Shown here: positions 16,846 through 24,070 of the stretch, piece after piece
Layout: every line of letters begins with the position of its first letter
Position numbering within the stretch: the first letter of the stretch is position 1
Assembly: GCA_016782125.1 (NCBI GenBank)
Contig: JADDPA010000080.1
Coordinates: 1 to 40,899 of the forward strand
Origin: Thermobaculum sp.
Lineage (GTDB): Bacteria; Chloroflexota; Chloroflexia; Thermobaculales; Thermobaculaceae
DNA: 40,899 nt
Direction of reading: 5' to 3'
Position numbers and translations under genes: made by a program
Notes under the pieces: generated by a model
Seen by the model: only the letters and a program-made list of their open reading frames with translations
Database searches by the model: none
What the model was told of the DNA's origin: nothing

Positions 16846-16875
16846 ATGATACACACCGGCCCGGTCGCGACACAA
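16846..16875 (-). promoter_or_regulatory. Promoter giving a possible leaderless transcript
   Basis: On the minus strand TTGTGT (16870-16875) is followed after 18 bases by TATCAT (16846-16851). The -10 ends six bases before the ATG at 16839, so the mRNA 5' end would fall at or next to the start codon. This explains the missing ribosome-binding site. Confidence 0.4.
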
Positions 16876-17048
16876 ACGATTTGCTGCCGGACTGGAAACG
16901 AATCCATCCGTTGGATGCATGTGTTTAATCGGCCAAGTACCCAGATCACCGCCTGGTTCGCCGTTGCCGCTAGCTCATCGTGGAGTGCAATATCGAACTG
17001 GGCGGGCCGCGCCGGTTCCCTCTCGTATTCCAGGGGTTTTGCTATTGG

Positions 17049-17082
17049 TTCGTTCCGTATAATACAGTCGTCTCGGAACGAA
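17049..17082 (+). promoter_or_regulatory. Inverted repeat flanking a TATAAT -10 box upstream of the purine permease
   Basis: TTCGTTCCG (17049-17057) and CGGAACGAA (17074-17082) are perfect 9-bp inverted arms separated by 16 bases that begin with the consensus -10 box TATAAT (17058-17063). A protein bound to this dyad would cover the promoter, so it is a strong repressor-operator candidate. No -35 match is obvious. Purine-repressor control would suit the gene, but the arms do not clearly match the Bacillus PurBox. Confidence 0.55.
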
Positions 17083-17126
17083 TCACGCGTTCGTCACATC
17101 GACTCAGTTCTACAGGAGGACGGTAC

Positions 17127-18644
17127 TTGAGTATGTCGACCGATAGCGCGATGGGAACGCGTCCGAAGCCGACGTCGGGCGGTCCATTGGAACGGCTGTT
17201 CGCTCTGAGTGCTCATAACACCGATGTGCGGACCGAGGTCACGGCTGGTTTTACCACGTTCATGGTGATGGCGTATATCATCTTCGTGAACCCTGCCATC
17301 CTGGGCTTTGCCGGGAACGAAGCCCTGGCCGGTCGTGGCTTCCCATTCCAGGCAACCCTGACGGCCACCGCGCTGGTCGCTGGCATTATGACCATCATCA
17401 TGGGGCTCGTGACCAATCGTGCTTTCGCGGTCGCGAGCGGGATGGGGCTTAACGCGGTCGTGGCGTTCCAGCTTATTGCGACCCTGGGTCTCACGCCACC
17501 AGAGGCAATGGGCGTGATCGTCATCGAGGGTTTCATTATCCTCATACTCACGCAGACGAACATGCGCGAGTCGATCATGCGCGCCATCCCGACCGAGATG
17601 AAGCGCGCAATCGCGGTGGGAATCGGGCTGTTCATTGCCTTCATTGGGTTTGTGAACGCTGGTTTCGTGGTGCCGGGGCCGGAAGGTGGGACACCGGTCC
17701 AGATCGGCGTCCTGACCGGGTTCCCCGTACTCGTTTCAGTGGTGGGGCTCCTGCTCACCATTCTGCTGCGAACAGCGGGCGCACGCCTGCACCCGTTAAT
17801 TGGGAGATCGTACCTGCTTCTTGGTATCCTGCTGACCACGCTCTTCGCGATGGCGATCAACTCAACCTTCGCACAGAGCGCCTTTCCGCTCCCTGGAGTC
17901 GGACAATGGCCGGCCCGTTTCGTTGGTGCACCAGATTTCAGCACGATCGGTAACGTAAACGTGTTTGGCGTGTTCGCCAAGCTTGGCGTGATCACGGCGG
18001 CGCTGACCATCTTCTCCATCATGCTGAGTGACTTCTTCGATACGATGGGCACGTTAGTTGGCGTCGGCGGCAAGGCGGGCTATCTGGATGAGCAAGGCAA
18101 CTTCAAGGATGTAAAGCGTCCACTACTCGTTGACTCGGTTGCCGCGATGGTGGGTGGTGCTGCAAGCGCTTCCAGTGCGACCACATACATCGAGAGTGCC
18201 GCTGGCGTGGAATCGGGCGGGCGCACCGGACTGACATCCGTGGTGACGGGTGTACTGTTTCTATTCACCATGTTCCTGTCACCGCTCGCTGGCGTCGTGC
18301 CCGCGCAGGCGACAGCACCCGCGCTCATTCTGGTCGGTTGGATGATGATGACGACGCTCGCGGAGGCGGAGGAATATGCGGATGCGTCCGGGCGAACTGT
18401 GACGGGCGTTCGCTCCACCATCCCGTTTCAGAACTTCGAGATCGGCTTCCCCGCCGTCGCGACGATTCTGCTCATGCCGTTCACGTACTCGATTACGAAC
18501 GGCATCGGTGCGGGTATCGTGCTGTATACGCTGATCCAAATTTTCGTCGGCAAGGCACGGCGTATCCATCCAGCGCTCTGGGTAGTGACCGCCGCGTTTC
18601 TCCTGTACTTCTTGGACGCGTTCATTCGACCGTACATCACGTAA
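17127..18644 (+). CDS. NCS2-family purine permease (AzgA-like guanine/hypoxanthine transporter)
   Basis: This 505-residue integral membrane protein has about 12-14 hydrophobic segments. Family motifs are present near the N terminus (FTTFMVMAYIIFVNP), in GMGLNAVVAF, and in TTYIESAAGVESGGRTGL, the conserved stretch of the AzgA branch that imports guanine, hypoxanthine or adenine with protons. I place the start at the TTG at 17127 because AGGAGG sits exactly seven bases upstream; the ATG two codons later is thirteen bases from it. The frame continues further upstream, but across the promoter. The gene has its own operator-like dyad and stands alone, without purine salvage genes beside it. AzgA-type specificity is inferred from motifs only. 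Confidence 0.9.
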   Translation: MSMSTDSAMGTRPKPTSGGPLERLFALSAHNTDVRTEVTAGFTTFMVMAYIIFVNPAILGFAGNEALAGRGFPFQATLTATALVAGIMTIIMGLVTNRAFAVASGMGLNAVVAFQLIATLGLTPPEAMGVIVIEGFIILILTQTNMRESIMRAIPTEMKRAIAVGIGLFIAFIGFVNAGFVVPGPEGGTPVQIGVLTGFPVLVSVVGLLLTILLRTAGARLHPLIGRSYLLLGILLTTLFAMAINSTFAQSAFPLPGVGQWPARFVGAPDFSTIGNVNVFGVFAKLGVITAALTIFSIMLSDFFDTMGTLVGVGGKAGYLDEQGNFKDVKRPLLVDSVAAMVGGAASASSATTYIESAAGVESGGRTGLTSVVTGVLFLFTMFLSPLAGVVPAQATAPALILVGWMMMTTLAEAEEYADASGRTVTGVRSTIPFQNFEIGFPAVATILLMPFTYSITNGIGAGIVLYTLIQIFVGKARRIHPALWVVTAAFLLYFLDAFIRPYIT

Positions 18645-18759
18645 CGGCGAGCTAGTGCTGTAGACCGGCTGATTCGCCCACTTGAAGGAATGTCGAGCTG
18701 GTGAGCGCCTGCGATGTGCCTTCAACAACGGAGTGTCTCCGGAGGGCACGAATACAACG

Positions 18760-18768
18760 TGATATAAT
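18760..18768 (+). promoter_or_regulatory. Extended -10 promoter of the zinc-ribbon operon
   Basis: TGA-TATAAT is a consensus extended -10 element lying ~60 bases upstream of the first small zinc-ribbon gene. No -35 match is seen. It is the only good promoter found between the permease and the GlmL-like gene. Confidence 0.5.
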
Positions 18769-18828
18769 CCAGCCAGAAGGTACAAGGCTGTATCGGGCTC
18801 GGACGCGGTGCGCTGAGGCAAACACTTA

Positions 18829-18999
18829 ATGCAATCCTTGACGGTGCGACATCCACTTTGCGGGCATTCTTTCAGCATCGAAAGCCTGGCTGCCCTGCCA
18901 CCGTCAGCGCAAGCAACCGACGATCCAGCGACCTACGAGCTGGAGGATCCGGTGGATTGTCCGGCATGTACCCCGCCCGAGGAGCAACCCGATTGGTAA
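18829..18999 (+). CDS. Small putative zinc-binding protein (56 aa)
   Basis: This short gene starts at an ATG with GAGG eleven bases upstream and an in-frame TGA five codons before it. It ends 13 bases before the next zinc-ribbon gene. The product pairs H8-x2-C11-G-H13 near the N terminus with C44-P-A-C47 near the C terminus, the spacing expected for a single zinc knuckle/ribbon. The segment between is acidic, and the protein ends in an acidic tail (PPEEQPDW). It opens a run of three zinc-ribbon genes behind one promoter. The family is unrecognised. Confidence 0.6.
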   Translation: MQSLTVRHPLCGHSFSIESLAALPPSAQATDDPATYELEDPVDCPACTPPEEQPDW

Positions 19000-19012
19000 G
19001 GAGGACCGAGCG

Positions 19013-19432
19013 ATGACACCATGCAGAGAATGCGGCAGGGTCAATCCCCCCGAGGCGGTGTACTGTATGACATGCGCCTCACCGTTGGCGCCGAAGGAGA
19101 CAAGCCAGCAAGCGAGCGGACCCGAAACTCGCTCATATGATGCTCCGCGCACGGACGCCAAAGCGGGCGCGCACGCTGCTTCCGAAGAGGACTCGAACAG
19201 GTTCGAGAAGGTAGCCCCCGCCATTGAAGACTTTGTATTCGATATGGTGCGCGCTGGTGCGAAATTGTACTTCGGCGTGAAGACTCCGGTTGCCGATGAT
19301 CCATATCGTCGTGGCCGCGAGGAGCCAACGATGCACCACCGCCTGGAGCGGCTGAAGGACGCCGTTGCGGAGGCTCGCGTAGAGTTCCGAAAGGGCTCAC
19401 AGTACCCAAACGGCGATCGGAACCGGCGGTAG
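19013..19432 (+). CDS. Zinc-ribbon protein of unknown function (139 aa)
   Basis: The N terminus is a rubredoxin-like zinc ribbon with two CxxC knuckles (C4-x2-C7 and C18-x2-C21). A disordered Ala/Ser/Glu-rich stretch follows (about 28-65). The C-terminal ~70 residues are helical, with a hydrophobic segment (IEDFVFDMVRAGAKLYFGV) that could be amphipathic, then a charged helix (LERLKDAVAEARVEFRKG). There is no signal peptide. A strong GGAGG site seven to eight bases before the ATG links it to the preceding 56-residue gene, and the next gene starts ten bases after its stop. I infer a structural or regulatory adaptor; no enzymatic motif is visible. Confidence 0.75.
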   Translation: MTPCRECGRVNPPEAVYCMTCASPLAPKETSQQASGPETRSYDAPRTDAKAGAHAASEEDSNRFEKVAPAIEDFVFDMVRAGAKLYFGVKTPVADDPYRRGREEPTMHHRLERLKDAVAEARVEFRKGSQYPNGDRNRR

Positions 19433-19441
19433 TCCCCCGCG

Positions 19442-20410
19442 ATGACGTATTGTGAGCGCTGCGGCTTTGCCAACCGCCAAGGCAGCCACTATTGCAATGC
19501 CTGTGGCTTCAGGCTTGTCTCGGAGGTAGTCGAGGCCGATGAGCCGCTGCCGGCGTGGCTGCGCCAGGCGACGGTAGCTGGCTACCTCTGGAAGGGCGAT
19601 GAGCTGCTCCCGGACTGGCTCGCCGCCGTGCGCCCGTTTCGTGAGCTCTACGGCGGTGGTGCGGTCGTTCTCCCGCCACCGTTTGAAGAAGTGGTCGACG
19701 ATGCCCCACCCTCGGAGTTACAGTACGCGGTCGGGCAAGCAGCGGACGAAAGCACGATTTTCGATGTTGACGATGACGAAGGTCCCATAGAAGGTGATCT
19801 TCTACTCCTGGATGACCTGGATCTCACCACAGCAACCATGGACGAGGATACGACGGTTCTCTCCACCGACGTTTCTACCGATGGCTTGGAGCGCGCCGTT
19901 CAAGCACGTCTCGGGTCCCAAACGGCGTTTGACGCCGACGCGGTCGCTGGAGCAAGCGTTGAGGAGGACGCGGAAGGTGAATCCATACTTGAAGTGCTCT
20001 CGGGGGTGTTGCAGCCAGACGACTCGCAGGACCAAGATGTTCGTGTGGGCACGGAAGAGCCGATAACCAATCCTGTGCTGGCACAGGAGCAATCAGTGAG
20101 TGTCGATGCCGAGATCGCGCCGCCTCTGGGCGCGCAGACCGCTGATGACGGCGTTGTCGTCGAGTTGGAGGACCCCGCGCCGGACCCCGACAGCACCAAC
20201 TCCGTCGACATACCGGCGGCTCCACAATTTGTTGAAACAAACGGTGCGCCAGCGTCGGCGGTGGTTGGCTCCGCGTCGGTCAAACCTGAGTCGGAGCTTG
20301 GTGAGAACGGACGACGATTCCAGTCCGCTGCTAGGTATGTTCTCGAGCCACAACCGGAACGGCCTAATCGTAAGGCTCGGCGGAAGCGGAAGCGGAAGCG
20401 GAAGAAGTGA
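19442..20410 (+). CDS. Zinc-ribbon protein with long acidic region and lysine/arginine tail (322 aa)
   Basis: The protein opens with a CxxC...CxxC zinc ribbon (YCERCGFAN, HYCNACGFRL), then a Trp/Leu-rich helical stretch with two PxWL motifs (LPAWLRQA, LPDWLAAV). About 230 residues of acidic, low-complexity, probably disordered sequence follow, ending in a strongly basic tail (RKARRKRKRKRKK). The basic tail is encoded by four tandem copies of a CGGAAG hexamer (20381-20404). No membrane segment or catalytic motif is seen. It is the third zinc-ribbon gene in a row and is followed 10 bases later by the GlmL-like gene, so the set is probably cotranscribed. Binding of nucleic acid or an acidic partner through the tail is a guess. 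Confidence 0.75.
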   Translation: MTYCERCGFANRQGSHYCNACGFRLVSEVVEADEPLPAWLRQATVAGYLWKGDELLPDWLAAVRPFRELYGGGAVVLPPPFEEVVDDAPPSELQYAVGQAADESTIFDVDDDEGPIEGDLLLLDDLDLTTATMDEDTTVLSTDVSTDGLERAVQARLGSQTAFDADAVAGASVEEDAEGESILEVLSGVLQPDDSQDQDVRVGTEEPITNPVLAQEQSVSVDAEIAPPLGAQTADDGVVVELEDPAPDPDSTNSVDIPAAPQFVETNGAPASAVVGSASVKPESELGENGRRFQSAARYVLEPQPERPNRKARRKRKRKRKK

Positions 20411-20420
20411 CCGCCTGGAG

Positions 20421-21248
20421 ATGATGACTCCTGGTCCCGCCCGGTATATCCTGGTGTGTGACTACGGGAGCGGCTGGACGAAGGCCACGTTATTCGGCAC
20501 GGTCGACGGGGTACGACGCCTCGTCGCCACACGCAGTTTCCCGACGCCCACACTAGATGGGTTCCAGCCGGACCTCGATGCCGCGACGGTGCAGTCGGAG
20601 CGTGCGATGCGGGAGCTGACAGGCGTTCAAGGCTCCGACTCCTTGGAGGACCGTCAGGACGACCTGCGCGTGCGACTAGTACCCGTTGGGAGCAGCGCAC
20701 CGCCGATGAGCGTGGTCCTCGTTTGTGTCCATGCCAAGGCGGCCCAACGTCTCGCGGACCAGATCCGTGCAGCATCGTACATCGGGGAGATTCGCGCCGG
20801 ATCAATTGCGGGCCTGCTCAGCCCCTGGACAATACGCGATGGCTACCGACCCGATTTAGTGCTGCTCGTGGAGGGCCGAACGCCCCTTACCCCCGCGCAG
20901 CAAAAAGCGCTGGACCGATTACTGACGCGCCTTGGCGCCGACACACAACGGGTACCCGTGCTGCACTGCGTGCCGGAAGGGGTCGAGAGTGGCGCGACTA
21001 CCCTGCAGGGCCGTACGGAGACAGATACGGTGCGGTGCGATTTGCTCGCTCGCTCGCTCGCCACACGGTCTGGCCACCGTCCGGCGCCGGCTACTCCTGG
21101 AGTACTCTCGTCACTCGCGTCGGCACGCGAGTGCAATTGGACACATGCCGCCAGGTCTGGACTCCTCGTTTCTCAGCGCCGCAGCGTGCGCCATGATCTC
21201 CACCCGATACGCCGCAGACACCGATACTGGCGGGCTACTGCTGCTTGA
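20421..21248 (+). CDS. GlmL/MutL-like ASKHA protein, N-terminal part (frame broken near 21,135)
   Basis: The product begins with an ASKHA-type phosphate-1 motif, YILVCDYGSGWTKATLFG. It continues with features like those of glutamate-mutase accessory protein MutL/GlmL, including VVLVCVHAKAAQRLADQIR and PDLVLLVEGRTPLT. Homology holds to about LSSLASAREC (near 21,133); after that this frame yields Arg-rich, non-family sequence to the stop. The natural continuation is in the +1 frame (IGHMPPGLDSS...), which is regained by skipping one A around 21,134-21,136. GGAG lies directly before the ATG pair at 20421/20424. No mutase gene is nearby, so chaperoning a B12 mutase is doubtful. It may be a frameshifted gene, a sequencing error or programmed frameshifting. 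Confidence 0.55.
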   Translation: MMTPGPARYILVCDYGSGWTKATLFGTVDGVRRLVATRSFPTPTLDGFQPDLDAATVQSERAMRELTGVQGSDSLEDRQDDLRVRLVPVGSSAPPMSVVLVCVHAKAAQRLADQIRAASYIGEIRAGSIAGLLSPWTIRDGYRPDLVLLVEGRTPLTPAQQKALDRLLTRLGADTQRVPVLHCVPEGVESGATTLQGRTETDTVRCDLLARSLATRSGHRPAPATPGVLSSLASARECNWTHAARSGLLVSQRRSVRHDLHPIRRRHRYWRATAA

Positions 21249-22125
21249 TATCGGAGCGTCCAGCATCGTGGTGTGCGCCGCTTCTAGAGAAAATCTATCC
21301 TACAAAGTGCTCGGCGGGCTTGGCTTGGCCAGTGGTAGTACGGCACTCTACGAGCAGGTGGGAAGAAAGAACCTTCGCCGGTGGCTGCCGTTTGAACCTC
21401 ACCGCGATGAGTTGAGCATGTGGGCGATGAACCGCACCATCCAGCCTACCGTCGAGTCGCCGACGTTGCGCGATGCCCCAATCGAACAAGCGTTTGCCCG
21501 CAAGGCGGCCCGGCTTGCCATCGCGGAGCTTGCGCTCGACACGCCACCGGACGTGGTTGTCGGGTCGGGTAGTCTTGCGCGCGGCATGGGGTCGCGGGTC
21601 GCGTCCGTCGTAATCGCCGACGCCTTGTCCCAGGCTCAGCCAAACTGGCAACGGACCGAAATCGTGATAGACACAGCGAACGCTTACGTTGCCGTAGGGG
21701 CGCTCGCTACGATCGATCCCGACCTGGCCGGCAACGTTTGGGAACGCGACCGCCCGCGAACTCAGACGATCCTGCTCGCGGCACGGGGTGCGAAGCGTGG
21801 GGAACCTGCGGTGAGCGTGGCGACGTCGTGGGAGGATGGTTCCGTGGAGCTGACAGTTCCGGAGGGCCAACTGCAGCGAATCCACGTTCCGATAGATAAG
21901 GTCACAAGCGTACTGCTAACTCACTTAAGCGGCGTCAAGATGCATGGTGCCGGACGCAAGCGACCTCAAACAGTCGCGCTGGAAGTACGCGATGACAGCC
22001 CGTCGCCTGAACTGCTGCTGGACACGCGTCCGGTTGCTATCAGGGCCGAGCGGTGCGTGGAATCCGTCACGCATTCTCTGGTGAGCAGTGGCGCATATAG
22101 CGCGGCGGAGCTGCAATCCCTATAG
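21145..22125 (+). CDS. GlmL/MutL-like ASKHA protein, C-terminal part
   Basis: This frame carries the second half of the same protein. It has a second ASKHA nucleotide-binding motif (GLLLLDIGASSIVVCAA), a glycine-rich GGLGLASG turn, a helical middle (RKAARLAIAELALDTPPDVVVGSGSLARG) and a beta-rich C-terminal domain (SVELTVPEGQLQRIHVPID). The ATG at 21145 is only the first ATG of the region that looks homologous; it has no ribosome-binding site, which favours a frameshifted single gene over a separate one. The stop at 22123 may itself be a second break. The frame that began the gene resumes at GTG 22125 and adds 27 helix-like residues (QAAHLLDVDAPTLASALLSA) ending at 22208. Confidence 0.55.
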   Translation: MPPGLDSSFLSAAACAMISTRYAADTDTGGLLLLDIGASSIVVCAASRENLSYKVLGGLGLASGSTALYEQVGRKNLRRWLPFEPHRDELSMWAMNRTIQPTVESPTLRDAPIEQAFARKAARLAIAELALDTPPDVVVGSGSLARGMGSRVASVVIADALSQAQPNWQRTEIVIDTANAYVAVGALATIDPDLAGNVWERDRPRTQTILLAARGAKRGEPAVSVATSWEDGSVELTVPEGQLQRIHVPIDKVTSVLLTHLSGVKMHGAGRKRPQTVALEVRDDSPSPELLLDTRPVAIRAERCVESVTHSLVSSGAYSAAELQSL

Positions 22126-22208
22126 TGCAGGCCGCCCATCTGCTGGATGTGGACGCACCAACGCTGGCGAGTGCGTTGCTGTCGGCGCGCCCCAGGGCCG
22201 AACCCTAG
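22125..22208 (+). pseudogene. Possible detached C-terminal tail of the GlmL-like gene
   Basis: Twenty-seven codons read on in the gene's original frame directly after the TAG at 22123-22125, giving a helix-like sequence (VQAAHLLDVDAP...). One missing base would join it to the preceding AELQSL. It ends inside a hairpin. It could also be chance open frame. Confidence 0.3.
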
Positions 22209-22221
22209 GAGCTGGGGGCGC
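22187..22221 (+). terminator. Candidate terminator of the zinc-ribbon/GlmL-like operon
   Basis: GCGCCCCAG (22187-22195) can pair with CTGGGGGCGC (22212-22221) with one bulge, forming a GC-rich hairpin with a 16-nt loop. It spans the stop of the putative tail at 22208. No T-run follows. Confidence 0.4.
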
Positions 22222-22461
22222 TATCCGAGTTCGAGGTACCTTTCTAGGCCAGGAAGTAACTGCTAGCAGCCAAGTTGGGATTGTACCTCGTATTCATAGT
22301 CATATGTGCAAGTGTGGGGTGGCCGGGCCGGGTGGCATGACGTGCACTCTGAATCGAAGGCCGATAACTACTCGGACCGGCATGAAATGACCACGGTGAT
22401 GAGGGTGTAGGTAGCGACACCGGCAGATCAGCACCCCCGACCCTGCCTGGTTGGAAGGCGA
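22222..22461. other. Intergenic stretch without a recognisable gene
   Basis: No supported coding frame is seen on either strand. A 7-bp inverted pair GAGGTAC/GTACCTC (22233-22239, 22283-22289) is separated by 43 bases. I see no convincing promoter, although the next gene presumably has one here. Confidence 0.4.
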
Positions 22462-23073
22462 ATGGTAACGTGCATGTTTGGAATACGTCGATTTGACAGG
22501 CGCGATGCGGCGCATCACTGGAACCAGCGCTGGATCGAGAAGTTGGCTCTTGGAGAGCCACAGGTCCTAGTCCAGTTGCGGGGCTGCCAGTTTGCCGTAC
22601 ATAGACAAGAAGGCAGGCCCGCTGAGCACCTGGTGGACCTGGCTTCCATTCCGATAGGGACTTTGTGGCTGATGGAGCGAACCGAATGTGGTGGCGCTGC
22701 CGCTCCGGTTGTAAGCGAGTGGATCCAAGCCCCTGTCCACCGCTGCGCCCGGCGTCGAGGTATGCGGCTAAGTGATCAGCGGGCCATTTGTGGATTGCTG
22801 CCTCCTGCGGTGGCCCGCGTCGAGGCAGTAGTGGGCGACCACGACCTTGTACCCGTGTCCGCTGGAGCGGACGCCTTCCTCCTCGTGGCGGCCCAGGCAG
22901 GGGACGCAAGCGTGAGGATGTACGACCACGAAGACCATCTTATCCGGGAGTACGAGATCCCTGGATGGCCCGTCCCAGGTCTGCCAACGAGCGTCTACCG
23001 GCGTCTAGAACCGGGCATATTTGAGTATCCGCCGGACGAGCAGAGTCAGTGGTTCTTTTCATGGAGCACATGA
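22462..23073 (+). CDS. Hypothetical protein (203 aa)
   Basis: I do not recognise this protein. The first third is mixed, with a basic N terminus (FGIRRFDRRDAAHHW). The middle contains a Cys/Arg-rich patch. The last third has regular beta-strand-like sequence (VEAVVGDHDLVPV, AFLLVAAQAGDASVRMYDHED, REYEIPGWPVPG), which resembles a small beta domain. There is no signal peptide or membrane helix. GGAAGG lies close to the ATG at 22462, and Met5 is an alternative start. It converges on the proline dehydrogenase gene. Codon usage is acceptable but not decisive; the opposite strand also has a long open frame, whose Pro/Arg-rich product looks spurious. Confidence 0.5.
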   Translation: MVTCMFGIRRFDRRDAAHHWNQRWIEKLALGEPQVLVQLRGCQFAVHRQEGRPAEHLVDLASIPIGTLWLMERTECGGAAAPVVSEWIQAPVHRCARRRGMRLSDQRAICGLLPPAVARVEAVVGDHDLVPVSAGADAFLLVAAQAGDASVRMYDHEDHLIREYEIPGWPVPGLPTSVYRRLEPGIFEYPPDEQSQWFFSWST

Positions 23074-23086
23074 AATGATGGTTAGA

Positions 23087-24037
23087 TCAGCGAGCCTTAC
23101 CCGACGCCGAAGATACTCCTGGCCGCGCCTCACGAAGTACGTTCCGGAGCAGAAACATGATGTTGGCAGGCCGCTCGGCCATGCGGCGCATCACGTACGC
23201 GTACCACTCGTTGCCGAAGGGGATATAGCACCGCACGTTGTATCCCGCCGCCGCCAGCCGTTCCTGCTTGTCGCGCCGAATGCCGTACAGCATTTGAAAC
23301 TCCCAGGCTGAGTCGGGAATGCCATTATGCTGGGTGAACTCCAGGGCTAGGTCTATCATTCTCGGGTCGTGCGTGGCTATCGCCGGATTATTGCCGTCGG
23401 AGAGCAACCGTTTCATCAGGCGGGCGTAGCTGGCGTCCACGTCACCCTTCCGCTGGTACGCGATCTCCGGCGGCTCCAGGTAAGCTCCCTTGCACAGCCG
23501 AACCCGCGCGCCACAACATATCAGGTCCTCAACATCCTTTTCCGAACGATAGAGATAGCTCTGAATCACAACACCGCAGTTCTCAAAGCGGGGCTGAATG
23601 GAGCGAAACAAGTCCAAGGTGCGCTGCGTGTACGCGCTGCTTTCCATGTCGATGCGAACGAAGGTATCCTGTGCCGCTGCCCGTGTGAGAATGAGTTCGA
23701 GGTTGTCTTGGCAAAGCCGCTCGTCTACATCCATGCCGAGCTGCGTGAGCTTCAGAGAGACGTGCGAGCGCATGCCCGAGCGCCGAATGTCGTCGAGGAG
23801 TGCGAGATACTGAGCCGTGGCTGCGTGAGCCTGCTCGGCGTCGTGAACGCTCTCGCCAAGCAGATCGAGCGTGGCGGTGATTCCTCGCTCGTGCAGGTCA
23901 TGCACGGCATGCAGCGCCGTCTTTGATGACTCACCTGCAATAAAACGCCAGGCGAAGGAGCGTGATGCGCGGTAGCGAGTGATCAGCATGCGCATCCAAC
24001 GCAGGTCGGCAGCAAAGAGCAGAATCCGTCGTGTCAT
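23087..24037 (-). CDS. Proline dehydrogenase (monofunctional PRODH)
   Basis: This 316-residue FAD enzyme oxidises proline to pyrroline-5-carboxylate, the first step of proline catabolism. The beta/alpha-barrel motifs are clear: TATLDLLGES, VSLKLTQLG, VRIDMESSAYTQRTLDLF, VVIQSYLYRSEKDV, RLCKGAYLEP, ATHDPRMIDLALE, WEFQMLYGIR and the C-terminal YVMRRMAERPAN that contacts substrate. The length is that of short bacterial PRODH, not the bifunctional PutA. No pyrroline-5-carboxylate dehydrogenase is in the window. It lies 33 bases downstream of a ferredoxin gene, so the two are probably cotranscribed, although PRODH normally reduces quinone directly. GGGAG is about 12 bases before the ATG. Confidence 0.95.
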   Translation of the reverse strand: MTRRILLFAADLRWMRMLITRYRASRSFAWRFIAGESSKTALHAVHDLHERGITATLDLLGESVHDAEQAHAATAQYLALLDDIRRSGMRSHVSLKLTQLGMDVDERLCQDNLELILTRAAAQDTFVRIDMESSAYTQRTLDLFRSIQPRFENCGVVIQSYLYRSEKDVEDLICCGARVRLCKGAYLEPPEIAYQRKGDVDASYARLMKRLLSDGNNPAIATHDPRMIDLALEFTQHNGIPDSAWEFQMLYGIRRDKQERLAAAGYNVRCYIPFGNEWYAYVMRRMAERPANIMFLLRNVLREARPGVSSASGKAR

Positions 24038-24070
24038 CGGGTAGCTTGCTCCCGGCTCGTGCTTTGGACG

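Noticed and set aside
17064-17126. Purine riboswitch in the permease leader
   Set aside because: The leader after the -10 box is only about 60 nt and does not show the conserved three-way-junction loops; the inverted repeat lies on the promoter, which suits a protein operator.
22244-22909. Minus-strand open frame opposite the 203-residue hypothetical gene
   Set aside because: Pro/Arg/Gly-rich composition and no start signal; the plus-strand product has more regular secondary-structure character.
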